From the NCBI RefSeq assembly GCF_000013225.1, contig NC_007776.1, forward strand, positions 1,259,277 through 1,323,276: DNA of 64,000 nt, read 5' to 3'. This DNA is from Synechococcus sp. JA-2-3B'a(2-13) (GTDB lineage Bacteria; Cyanobacteriota; Cyanobacteriia; Thermostichales; Thermostichaceae). This document shows positions 56,567 through 64,000 of the stretch, one piece after another. Position numbers and translations under genes: made by a program. Each line of letters opens with the position of its first letter. Position 1 is the first letter of the stretch. The notes beneath the pieces are model-generated. The model made no database searches and was not told where the DNA came from. It was given only the letters and a program-made list of their open reading frames with translations.

Positions 56567-57029
56567 CCAAACTCCTCAAGGCCACTCCAGCGCAGTACCA
56601 AGCCTTCGATGACGGAGTACACCGGCCAAGTGGTGGGGCTGGATGGGGGCGACAGCAGTGGGCAAGCTGTGCCGTGTCTCCAGTCTTTGCGTTGTACCGA
56701 AAGGAGATGGAGGATGTCAACTGGACAGGGGTGTGGATCCCGGATGGGTTGCAGTTGGTATCCATTGCTCCTGAGGCCAAGGCGGTGATGCAACACTGTT
56801 ATGGCGGCTACACCACCAACCTGACTCTGGAGGAGTTCACCCGCCCCGAAAACTACCTGGTTCATACCCTGGAAGGACAACCGCTCCCGGTAGGGCCGGT
56901 GCGCACTTTGATCCCTCACCCATATGCCTGGAGTTTCCCCCCTAAGATCAGCTGGGCTTTTGGGGGAGCAACGGCTACTACATGGGCGGTGAACCCTGGG
57001 CCGAAGAACGCTACAGCAATCTATAGAGG
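56567..57029 (+). pseudogene. Sulfite-oxidase-like molybdopterin oxidoreductase, C-terminal relic
   Basis: Several frames joined by shifts give GQAVPCLQSL or VFALYRKEMEDVNWTGVWIPDGLQL, then MQHCYGGYTTNLTLEEFTRPENYLVHTLEGQPLP ... PVRTLIPHPYAW, then in the next frame LGFWGSNGYYMGGEPWAEERYSNL and stop (57024-57026). This sequence order is that of the C-terminal half of YedY/sulfite-oxidase-like molybdenum enzymes. The N-terminal half with the Mo-ligating Cys is missing. The stop lies about 6 bp from the right end of TnpB element copy 2. It is dead. Confidence 0.72.
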
Positions 57030-57036
57030 CTGTAAA

Positions 57037-58272
57037 CTACCCGACTCCGACCGCTAAAGCGGTACGGAGCGGGCTTTCAGTAGCCCTGAGCCTGCTCTGC
57101 TCTACCAGAGAACAAAACAGGCCCGAACCTCTAGGCTGGTTTACGACAGCCCCCAGTCGCGTTAGCGGTGCGGAGCACCAAAGCGCAATCACATTCGCAC
57201 CATTCAAATCCGCATCTCCTTCCCATCCACAGTGCCCACACTTGAACTGCTTCCCACTGCGATAGGATTGCGTAGGATCGGGATGGACGTGCAAACACCG
57301 GTGGCAGGTCTGCGACGTGTAGGCAGGCGGCACCAGAATCAAAGCAACCCCTGCACGCAGAGCCTTGTATTCCAGAAACTGCCTCAGCTGGTAGAACGCC
57401 CAACTGTTGGCCCTGCGCCGTTCAGCTTTGCTGCGTGGCTGTTGATTGACCCTTTCCCGGATCCCTGTCAAGTCTTCCAGGGCGATAGCGCTGTTGGTAG
57501 CCTTTGCCCTAGAGACAATAGCTTTGGAGATGCGATGATTGACCCACGTTTGAAAGCGTCTCTCCTTGCCAGACAGCCGTTGCAGCAGTTGACGGCATCT
57601 GCGCCGCGAACTGCGTGTGCCCTTACTGGCTTTGCGTTGGAGTGCCGCCCTCAACCGGGAGTAGTGGTCTCGGACTCTGTTCAACTGCTGTCCATTCCAG
57701 TTGTCCCCCTCTGACGTATGGGCAATATCTGTCCTTCCCAAATCCACCCCGATCACCTTGTCGGTATCTTGTTGCTTGGGTGGCTTTTTCTCTACGCAAA
57801 TCTGGATGTAGTAGGAGCCGTCTCTGCGCTTGACCAGAGTGGCCGATTTGGGATTGGAGCCTGCCAACTGTTCTCTCTGGTAACGGCCAATCGCCAGCTC
57901 AAAGCGCTCTCGACCCTCCACTGTGGTCAGCGACACCGTCCAGTCTTTCTCGCGGAACGAAAAGATACGAGCGTCATAGGTCGCGAAGCCCCCCTTGAAC
58001 GCTTTGACGGGGCGGTTTTTCTGTCGGGCAACCTTGCGGGCACCGGCCAGCCGTCTGCAGACCTGCTGAGCCAAGTTACTGGACAAGCCGAACCGGGCAC
58101 GGATTTCGCGGTAGCACAGAGATTGAAGTTTAACGGCGTTGGTGACTTTCTCGGGCGTGTTTTGGTTGACCCAGTTCAACGCCTGCACAAAGGCATCCAA
58201 GGTCGCGTCCAACTTTGCGGCCTGCGACTGGGACACCTTGAGCTTACAGGAGACGGCCAGGACTTGGGTCAT
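57037..58272 (-). CDS. tnpB: TnpB RNA-guided nuclease/transposase accessory protein, copy 2
   Basis: 411 residues, MTQVLAVSCKLKVSQSQ. The RuvC-like acidic residues are D177 (GVDLGRTD), E266 (ALEDLTG) and D355 (DADLNGA). The zinc finger is CHRC ... CGHC. It lacks the RTTSRLRD insertion of copy 1 but has WCSAPLTR after VIAL, near the C-terminus, encoded by a different 24-bp insertion placed after the last catalytic Asp. Lengths are therefore equal by coincidence. The protein looks intact. Confidence 0.92.
   Translation of the reverse strand: MTQVLAVSCKLKVSQSQAAKLDATLDAFVQALNWVNQNTPEKVTNAVKLQSLCYREIRARFGLSSNLAQQVCRRLAGARKVARQKNRPVKAFKGGFATYDARIFSFREKDWTVSLTTVEGRERFELAIGRYQREQLAGSNPKSATLVKRRDGSYYIQICVEKKPPKQQDTDKVIGVDLGRTDIAHTSEGDNWNGQQLNRVRDHYSRLRAALQRKASKGTRSSRRRCRQLLQRLSGKERRFQTWVNHRISKAIVSRAKATNSAIALEDLTGIRERVNQQPRSKAERRRANSWAFYQLRQFLEYKALRAGVALILVPPAYTSQTCHRCLHVHPDPTQSYRSGKQFKCGHCGWEGDADLNGANVIALWCSAPLTRLGAVVNQPRGSGLFCSLVEQSRLRATESPLRTALAVGVG
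57157..57180 (-). repeat. Variant 24-bp small dispersed repeat inside tnpB copy 2
   Basis: Exactly 24 extra bases relative to copy 1; without them the codons read A-L-L-G-A-V as in copy 1. On the tnpB strand the core is GGTGCTCCGCACCGCT followed by AACGCGA. Against the family core (GGAC-TCC-GTCC) the stem here is GTGC-TCC-GCAC: both arms changed so that pairing is kept. Confidence 0.9.
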
Positions 58273-58551
58273 GGTTCTATCGTAACTTCCGCATTCCTCC
58301 CGACACTGACCCTACGGGTACAGTGCGGGGCTCCTGCGATTTCTAGCTGAAATTTTGCGCTCCTTTAGCAGGGATCCCTCGAAGTTCTTTGCCGCTATCT
58401 GCCGTTTTGGCCGCAAACTGAAGAGAGCACCTTGGTTGCCGTTGCTGCGAACGCCTGAGGTGCCTGTGTCTTTAGATCTCAAAGAAAGCTTAAATAGCAA
58501 AGCTCAAAAGATCCATTGGACTCCATTCCGCTTACGCAAACACTAGAAATC

Positions 58552-59760
58552 ATGGGATCCCGTTCACCGCGTCCAGCCCGGCCCATCCGTTCCGGCCGCT
58601 ATCCGGCCAAAGAGCTGTGCAGCCAGTGCGGCCTTTGCGATACCCGCTACGTGGCCCACGTCAAAGAAGCCTGTGCCTTCTTGAACCAGCAACTGACCCA
58701 GTTGGAAGAACAGACCCACGGGCGATCCCGGGAATCGCTGCGCTCAGGATCCCTCGCCGTCACTGATACCGATTACTTCGGTGTCTACGAGGCGATGTAC
58801 ACAGCCCGCAAGCGGGATCCGATCCCGGGGGCCCAGTGGACGGGCATTGTCAGCAGCATTGGCATGAAGGCCCTCACCACTGGCTTGGTGGAAGGGGTGG
58901 TGTGCGTGCAGGCGGATGAGCGGGATCGCTTTCAGCCACGGCCCATCCTGGCCCGTACCCCCGAAGCGGTCTGGGCGGCGCGAGTTAACAAGCCAACTCT
59001 TTCTCCCAACTTGTCTGTGTTGGAGCAGGTGGAGCAAAGCGGCCTCAAGCGCCTATTGGTGATCGGGGTGGGCTGCCAAATTCAGGCTTTGCGGGCGGTG
59101 GAAAAAAAACTGGGCCTAGAGAAGCTGTACGTGTTGGGCACGCCCTGTGTGGACAATGTCAGCCGTGCCGGGCTGCAAAAGTTTCTAGAAACCACCAGCC
59201 GCTCCCCACAGACGGTGGTGCACTACGAGTTTATGCAAGACTTCCACATCCACTTCAAACACGAAGATGGCTCGGTGGAAAAGGTGCCCTTCTTCGGCCT
59301 CAAGACCAAAGAACTCAAGGACGTGTTTGCCCCCTCCTGCCTCAGTTGTTTTGACTATGTGAATGCTCTGGCAGATCTGGTGGTGGGCTACATGGGATCC
59401 CCCTTGGGCTGGCAATGGCTGCTGGTGCGCAATCAGCGGGGGCAAGAGCTGTTGGACTTAGTCTGGGAGGAGCTGGAAACCCAACCGGTGATCTCGCAGG
59501 GATCCCGGAGGGCGGCAGTGCAGCAGGGGATCCCTGCCTACGACCAAGCCCTGAGTTTGCCAATGTGGCTGGCTCGCCTCTTGGGGGCGGCAATCCAGCG
59601 CTTTGGGCCGCGCGGCCTGGAATATGCCCGCTTCTCCATCGATTCCCACTTCACCCGCAACTACCTCTACGTGCGCCGCCACTATCCCCAGAAGTTGGAG
59701 CAGCACGTGCCCCCCTTTGCCCGGCGGATTGTGGAGCAGTACCAACTCCCGCAAGACTGA
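58552..59760 (+). CDS. bciB: Ferredoxin-type divinyl (proto)chlorophyllide 8-vinyl reductase
   Basis: 402 residues from ATG 58552 (MGSRSPRPARPIRSGRYPAKELCSQCGLCDTRYVAHVKEACAFL). It belongs to the FrhB/FrhF (F420 hydrogenase beta) family and resembles the cyanobacterial Slr1923/BciB enzyme, which reduces the 8-vinyl group of divinyl chlorophyll precursors. Fe-S cysteines are in CSQCGLC, LGTPCVDN and APSCLSCFDYVNALADLVVGYMG. The related 7-hydroxymethyl chlorophyll a reductase is an alternative within the same family. It is transcribed away from the TnpB element. Confidence 0.88.
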   Translation: MGSRSPRPARPIRSGRYPAKELCSQCGLCDTRYVAHVKEACAFLNQQLTQLEEQTHGRSRESLRSGSLAVTDTDYFGVYEAMYTARKRDPIPGAQWTGIVSSIGMKALTTGLVEGVVCVQADERDRFQPRPILARTPEAVWAARVNKPTLSPNLSVLEQVEQSGLKRLLVIGVGCQIQALRAVEKKLGLEKLYVLGTPCVDNVSRAGLQKFLETTSRSPQTVVHYEFMQDFHIHFKHEDGSVEKVPFFGLKTKELKDVFAPSCLSCFDYVNALADLVVGYMGSPLGWQWLLVRNQRGQELLDLVWEELETQPVISQGSRRAAVQQGIPAYDQALSLPMWLARLLGAAIQRFGPRGLEYARFSIDSHFTRNYLYVRRHYPQKLEQHVPPFARRIVEQYQLPQD

Positions 59761-59763
59761 GGC

Positions 59764-60960
59764 TCAGCAGTAGCGGATCCCGGCTTCCGCCCAGCGATCG
59801 ATAGCCTGACCTATGCGCTCGCAATCGGCAATTAGGCTAATCCGCACGTAGCCCTCTCCTCCCTCTCCAAAAGCGCTGCCGGGGGTTACGACCACGCCTG
59901 TAGATTCCAGCACCCGCAGGGCAAACTCCGTCGATCCCTCAGGGGTGCCGTCGGCAGCGCGGGGGGTAGGGATCCAGAGATACATCGTCGCCCGTGGCGG
60001 CTCGATCCGCCAGCCCAACTCCGCTAGGCGGCCGATCAGATAGTCGCGCCGGCGGCGGTAGCGCTCTTGTACCTGCTCCAGGTAGCTATCCGGCAGGCGC
60101 AGGGCAGTTTCGGCGGCCTTTTGGATGGCGGCAAAAATGCCGTAGTCGAGATTGGTTTTCAGGGTGCGCAAGCTCTGGATGATCTGGCGATTGCCCACCA
60201 CAAATCCCACCCGCCAGCCGGCCATGTTGTAGGTTTTGGAGAGGGTGTGGAACTCCACTGCCAAGTCCTTGGCCCCTGGGATCTGCAGCAGGCTGGTGGG
60301 CCGGTAGCCGTCAAAAGCCAGCTCGGCATAGCACAGGTCGTGCACCAGGATGAGATCGTAGCGGTGGGCAAACTCCACCACCTCCTCAAAAAAAGAGCGG
60401 GGCGCAACTGCCGCCGTCGGGTTGTTGGGGTAGTTAAAGTAGAGCACCCGCGCTTGCTGGGCCACTTCCGGCGGTATTTCTTGCAGATCGATCAACCACC
60501 CCTTCTGCGGGCGCAGCATCATCGGGTAGATCTGCCCGCCGGCAATCATGGGGCCGCGAAAATGGGCTGGATAGGCAGGGCTGGGCACCAACACCAGATC
60601 TCCGGGATCCACATAGGCCAGAGCCAGGTGGGTCAGCCCCTCTTTGGATCCCAGCAAAGGCAGCGCCTCTCCATTGGGATCCAGCTCCACCCCGTAGCGG
60701 CGCCAGTACCAATCCGTGATCGCCTGGCGGAAGCTGGCCGTGCCCTCAAAGGGCGGGTAGCCGTGGTGGGCGGGATCCGCAATGGCCGCCTGCGCCGCCT
60801 CCACCACCGGCTGTGGGGTGGGACCATCGGGGTTGCCCATGCCCAGATCGATCAAATCCAACCCCTGCTGGCGGGCGCGGGCCTTCAGCTCATCCAAGCG
60901 GGCGAAGACATAGGCGGGCAGCTTGTTCAGCCGCTGGGCGGGAACGAGAGCGCGGTTCAT
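59764..60960 (-). CDS. Class I/II aminotransferase (aspartate/LL-diaminopimelate type)
   Basis: 398 residues from ATG 60960 (MNRALVPAQRLNKLPAYVFARLDELKARARQQGLDLIDLGMGNPDGPTP). This is a PLP fold-type I enzyme. The PLP-binding Asn and Asp/Tyr are in YFNYPNNPTAAV and LILVHDLCYAELAFDG; the Schiff-base Lys is in HTLSKTYNMAGWRVGFVVGN; the substrate carboxylate Arg is in GYVRISLI. It resembles cyanobacterial enzymes annotated as aspartate, alanine or LL-diaminopimelate aminotransferases; substrate is not certain. The frame stays open to 61488, but that part overlaps der and lacks similarity. Its stop is 3 bp from that of convergent bciB. Confidence 0.9.
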   Translation of the reverse strand: MNRALVPAQRLNKLPAYVFARLDELKARARQQGLDLIDLGMGNPDGPTPQPVVEAAQAAIADPAHHGYPPFEGTASFRQAITDWYWRRYGVELDPNGEALPLLGSKEGLTHLALAYVDPGDLVLVPSPAYPAHFRGPMIAGGQIYPMMLRPQKGWLIDLQEIPPEVAQQARVLYFNYPNNPTAAVAPRSFFEEVVEFAHRYDLILVHDLCYAELAFDGYRPTSLLQIPGAKDLAVEFHTLSKTYNMAGWRVGFVVGNRQIIQSLRTLKTNLDYGIFAAIQKAAETALRLPDSYLEQVQERYRRRRDYLIGRLAELGWRIEPPRATMYLWIPTPRAADGTPEGSTEFALRVLESTGVVVTPGSAFGEGGEGYVRISLIADCERIGQAIDRWAEAGIRYC

Positions 60961-61126
60961 GGCAAGAATGGGGAAGGGGCACAGCCGGTGCCTGATGGGA
61001 GGATAGGTACCTAACTTACCGCCAGACCTGCATCCAAAGCAATGATCGAGATTGGCGGCTTTGGGCATCCGGGATCCGGAACGGCTAGGATAGATATCCC
61101 ATCTCAAGTTATCGACGAGCCGAACA

Positions 61127-62506
61127 GTGCCCCTACCTCTTGTGGCCATTGTGGGCCGCCCCAACGTGGGCAAATCCACCCTCGTCAACCGCATGGCGGG
61201 GGTGCGTTCGGCCATTGTGCACGATGAGCCCGGCGTGACCCGGGATCGTCTGTACCAGGAGGTGGAGTGGAACGGGCGCCGCTTGCGGGTGGTGGATACC
61301 GGCGGCCTGGTTTTTGGGGATGACAGCGAATTTTTACCCCACATTCGCCAGCAAGCAATGGCAGCCATGGCCGAGGCGCAGGCCGTGATCTTCGTGGTGG
61401 ATGGCCGAGAGGGACTGACACCCGCCGATGTAGAAGTGGCCGATTGGCTGCGCAAACAACCCCTGCCGGTGGTGGTGGCCGTAAACAAGTGCGAGTCGGG
61501 GCAGATGGGCCTGGCTCAGGCAGCAGCCTTTTGGGAGCTGGGGCTGGGGGATCCGATCCCCTGTTCCGGCATTCATGGCAATGGGGTAGCCGAGCTGTTG
61601 GAGGCGGTGCTGGCTCACTTGCCCGAAGTGACCGCAGAAGCCGCAGGCGAGCCAGATCCCATCGCCGTCTCGATTGTGGGACGGCCCAACGTCGGCAAAT
61701 CCAGCTTGCTCAACCGCCTGGTAGGATCCGAGCGGGCCATCGTCAGCCCCATTTCCGGCACCACCCGCGATGCCATCGACACCGTGGTCACCTGGGAAGG
61801 GCAGCCCTATCGCCTCATCGATACCGCCGGCATCCGCAAAAAAAACCGCGTGCAGTACGGCATTGAGTTCTTCAGCATCAACCGGGCCTTCAAGGCCATC
61901 CAGCGCTCGGATGCAGTGCTGCTGGTGATCGATGCTTTGGAGGGGGTTACCGAACAGGACCAGAGGCTGGCCGGGCGCATCGAAGAAGAGGGCCGCGCCT
62001 GCGTTGTCGTCGTCAACAAGTGGGATGCAGTAGAAAACAAAGATACCCACACCATCAACGAGTTCACCCGCGAGATTCGCGACAGGCTTTACTTTATTGA
62101 ATGGGCGCCGCTCCTGTTTGTCAGCGCCCTCACTGGGCAACGCACCCACAAAATCTTTGAGCAGGTGAATACCGTGGTGGCCGCCCACCGCAAACGGGTT
62201 CCCACCGCTGTGGTCAACGAAGTGCTCCAGGATGCTCTTGCCTGGCAATCGCCCCCCACCAACCGCCAGGGCAAGCAGGGCAGAATTTACTACGGCACCC
62301 AGGTGGCGGATCGGCCCCCCACCTTTGTTCTGTTTGTCAACGATCCCGATTTGTTTAAGGATAACTACCGCCGCTTCCTGGAAAAGCACTTCCGGCAAAA
62401 CCTGGACTTTACCGGTACCCCCATTCGCTTTCTCTGGCGCGGCAAATCCGAGCGCTTGGTTGGGCGGGCGGTGCGAAAATTGGAGAGATCCCTGACCTCT
62501 CGTTAG
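61127..62506 (+). CDS. der: Ribosome-biogenesis GTPase Der (EngA)
   Basis: 459 residues with two tandem GTPase domains. The first has GRPNVGKST (~10-18), DTGGL and NKCE; the second has GRPNVGKSS (~184), DTAGIRKK and NKWD. A C-terminal KH-like domain follows ([55 protein letters not shown]). It acts in assembly of the 50S subunit. Start GTG 61127 ([18 protein letters not shown]). It is divergent from the aminotransferase gene and 23 bp upstream of smpB. Confidence 0.97.
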   Translation: MPLPLVAIVGRPNVGKSTLVNRMAGVRSAIVHDEPGVTRDRLYQEVEWNGRRLRVVDTGGLVFGDDSEFLPHIRQQAMAAMAEAQAVIFVVDGREGLTPADVEVADWLRKQPLPVVVAVNKCESGQMGLAQAAAFWELGLGDPIPCSGIHGNGVAELLEAVLAHLPEVTAEAAGEPDPIAVSIVGRPNVGKSSLLNRLVGSERAIVSPISGTTRDAIDTVVTWEGQPYRLIDTAGIRKKNRVQYGIEFFSINRAFKAIQRSDAVLLVIDALEGVTEQDQRLAGRIEEEGRACVVVVNKWDAVENKDTHTINEFTREIRDRLYFIEWAPLLFVSALTGQRTHKIFEQVNTVVAAHRKRVPTAVVNEVLQDALAWQSPPTNRQGKQGRIYYGTQVADRPPTFVLFVNDPDLFKDNYRRFLEKHFRQNLDFTGTPIRFLWRGKSERLVGRAVRKLERSLTSR

Positions 62507-62529
62507 GCCCTCTGGTCTACTGAAAGCCT

Positions 62530-62994
62530 ATGGCTGTGGATCCCAACGTCAAAACCCTGGTTGACAACCGTCGCGCCCGCTTCGAGTACGACATCTTGGA
62601 GACCTATGAGGCCGGGATCCAACTGACCGGCACAGAGGTGAAATCGATACGAGCGGGCAAAGCCAACCTGCAAGACGCTTTTGCCCTCTTTCGGGATGGG
62701 GAAGCATGGCTGCACAATCTGCACATCTCCCCCCATGACACCGCCAGCAAAGTGTTTAACCACGACCCTACCCGCCGCCGCAAGTTGCTGCTGCACCGCC
62801 GCGAGATCGACCGCCTACGGGGCTTGGTGGAACAAAAGGGCCTGACCGTGGTTCCCCTCAAGCTGGTGCTCAACCGCGGCTGGATCAAAGCCCATCTGGG
62901 CGTGGCCCGCGGCAAAAAGCTCCACGACAAGCGGCAGGCAATCAAAGAGCGGCAAACCCAGCGGGAGATTCAGCGGGAACTGAAGGAACGATAA
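62530..62994 (+). CDS. smpB: SsrA-binding protein
   Basis: 154 residues, full length. It binds tmRNA and rescues stalled ribosomes. Motifs are [42 protein letters not shown] and the C-terminal [10 protein letters not shown]-like segment [26 protein letters not shown]. It follows der by 23 bp, so it is probably co-transcribed. Confidence 0.97.
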   Translation: MAVDPNVKTLVDNRRARFEYDILETYEAGIQLTGTEVKSIRAGKANLQDAFALFRDGEAWLHNLHISPHDTASKVFNHDPTRRRKLLLHRREIDRLRGLVEQKGLTVVPLKLVLNRGWIKAHLGVARGKKLHDKRQAIKERQTQREIQRELKER

Positions 62995-63082
62995 ATTTCT
63001 CCCTGAGCCCCTGCTGGCTTCCACGTCGTTTGCCAAGCGCCTTTTTGTATTCTCAGATACAGCGATCTGCAGCGGGATCCCG

Positions 63083-64000
63083 ATGATGGATGTAGTCTTC
63101 CGGCTTTGGATCCCTGTTCTGTTGGAGCTGCCTGTGAACTGGAATCTTACCCGCGCTTTTTCTCCCTCGAGAGGCTGGGCTATTGGCCTGGCAGTCGCCG
63201 CTCTACTGGGATCCACCCCCACAACAGCGCAAGAGACCTTCAAAGTGGGCATGGTGCTGGTGGGGCCGATGCAGGATGGCGGCTGGAGCCAGGCGCATGT
63301 GGAGGGCAGCGAATACGTCAAGGCCAAGTTGCCCGGTGTCGAGTTTGATTACCTGGATAAGGTGAACCCGGCGGATCGGCCCAATGTGCGCGCCTCCCAG
63401 GTGGCGGATGACATGATCGCCCGAGGTGCGAAGGTTATCATCTTTACTTCCGATGACCACAAAGACGATGCGATTGAAACGGCCCGCAAGCATCCTGAGA
63501 TCGCAGTTATCCATGCTTCTGGGGACATGGCCTGGAAGGAAGGGAAAAATTACATCGATCTGCCCAACTTGGCCAACATCATGCCCCAGATGGAAGCGAT
63601 GCGCATGGTGGCCGGATGTGCCGCGGCTCTGGGATCCGAAACCGGCAAAATTGGCCTGTTGGGGCCTCTGATCAACGACGAAACCCGCCGTTACGCTGCT
63701 GCCGCCTACTTGGGAGCCAAATACTGCTGGGAAACTTACCGAGATCGTCCTGAAGAGTTGCAGTTCCGGGTGACCTGGATTGGCTTCTGGTTCAACATTC
63801 CAGGGGTTACTTTGGATCCAAGCAAGGTTGCCGATGACTTTTACAACAGCGGCTTTGATGTGGTGATGTCGGGGTTGGATACGCCGGAGGCGGCGGTACA
63901 AGGCAAGCGGGCTGCTGAGGTCGGAAAGCGAGTGCGCTACACCCACTACGGCCTGGCCAGCGGTTGTAACTTTGCGCCCGAAATTTGCCTGGGGGTTTCC
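63083..64000 (+). CDS. BMP-family ABC transporter substrate-binding protein (partial at window end)
   Basis: At least 306 codons, open to the last base. The start is ATG 63083 or GTG 63134 (VNWNLTRAFSPSRGWAIGLAVAALLGSTPTTAQ), giving a signal peptide cut after TAQ. The mature part begins ETFKVGMVLVGPMQDGGWSQAHVEGSEYVKAKLPGVEFDYLDKV and has DMIARGAKVIIFTSDDHKDDAIETARKHPEIAVIHASGD and AAYLGAKYC, typical of BMP/PnrA-type periplasmic binding proteins. Known members bind nucleosides or, in relatives, other small molecules. The transporter subunits would lie to the right. Confidence 0.85.
   Translation, partial: MMDVVFRLWIPVLLELPVNWNLTRAFSPSRGWAIGLAVAALLGSTPTTAQETFKVGMVLVGPMQDGGWSQAHVEGSEYVKAKLPGVEFDYLDKVNPADRPNVRASQVADDMIARGAKVIIFTSDDHKDDAIETARKHPEIAVIHASGDMAWKEGKNYIDLPNLANIMPQMEAMRMVAGCAAALGSETGKIGLLGPLINDETRRYAAAAYLGAKYCWETYRDRPEELQFRVTWIGFWFNIPGVTLDPSKVADDFYNSGFDVVMSGLDTPEAAVQGKRAAEVGKRVRYTHYGLASGCNFAPEICLGVS

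Larger units (their letters stand above)
57032..58346 (-). mobile_element. IS200/IS605-type element carrying only tnpB, copy 2
   Basis: 1315 bp, the same ends as copy 1: left end CTAGAAATCGCAGGAGCCCC preceded by TTCAG (58347-58351), right end GGAGTCGGGTAGTTTAC. It lies on the minus strand directly behind the sulfite-oxidase-like relic. No tnpA is present, so movement needs a transposase from elsewhere. The two copies differ by scattered substitutions and by one 24-bp insertion each. Confidence 0.88.

Noticed and set aside
56674-57057. 127-codon plus-strand frame as an intact gene
   Set aside because: It covers only part of a sulfite-oxidase-like sequence that shifts frame on both sides, and its last codons come from the TnpB element end.
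60961-61488. N-terminal extension of the aminotransferase frame
   Set aside because: It is antisense to the start of der and lacks aminotransferase similarity; the conserved protein starts at ATG 60960.

Overview
The window comes from the chromosome of an oxygenic phototroph, almost certainly a cyanobacterium. It encodes a photosystem I subunit (psaE), a high-light-inducible one-helix protein, aerobic Mg-protoporphyrin cyclase (acsF), a BciB-type divinyl reductase and a large stand-alone glutamate synthase. Protein sequences, the strong excess of the palindrome GGATCC (often GGGATCCC) and the IS200/IS605-type TnpB elements suggest the thermophilic hot-spring Synechococcus/Thermostichus group; that placement is inference and was not checked by any search.

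Layout. 0.2-2.4 kb: purK-orf149-rimI on the minus strand. 2.5-4.4 kb: small cyanobacterial proteins around trmD. 4.5-8.2 kb: secE-nusG-rplK-rplA-rplJ-rplL, with an L10-type leader before rplJ and a hairpin terminator. 8.1-10.5 kb: a Rieske oxygenase gene cut in two by a TnpB insertion element. 10.8-15.2 kb: a TonB-like protein, rpsU beside a 255-bp decayed transposable element, a lipoprotein serine protease, and a parA/ribbon-helix-helix pair followed by short iterons. 15.4-21.2 kb: dxr, an ABC exporter and murE, convergent with carA. 21.3-32.4 kb: a cluster resembling hpsABCD of hormogonium polysaccharide secretion (three minor pseudopilins and a 2505-residue pseudopilin), with a NarL-type response regulator directly upstream. 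32.5-37.6 kb: pentapeptide protein, mutM, psaE, a penicillin-binding-type protein, hli and nadE. 37.6-43.2 kb: a multi-PAS/GAF histidine kinase broken into two frames, then uvrC. 43.2-44.3 kb: no intact gene, only remains of IS1- and IS630-like transposases. 44.3-56.2 kb: glutamate synthase, acsF, an M50 protease, a TPR/OGT-like protein, a chromate transporter and lgt. 56.5-58.4 kb: a frameshifted sulfite-oxidase-like pseudogene abutting a second TnpB element. 58.5-64.0 kb: bciB, an aminotransferase, der, smpB and the start of a BMP-family solute-binding protein that runs off the window.

The most interesting signal is the mobile DNA. Two near-identical TnpB elements (1314 and 1315 bp) each carry a different, exactly 24-bp insertion in frame, at different codons. 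These belong to a small dispersed repeat family with at least eight copies in the window. One variant shows compensatory changes in a short stem, and the repeat core resembles the right end of the TnpB element itself. Removing the first element on paper restores the Rieske reading frame exactly and points to a TCAG target motif.

The second notable region is the hps-like cluster. Its giant pseudopilin carries a PA14-like domain, thrombospondin-1-like Cys/Trp repeats and a calcium-loop-like segment, and a minor pseudopilin carries a nested 195-bp/27-bp tandem duplication.
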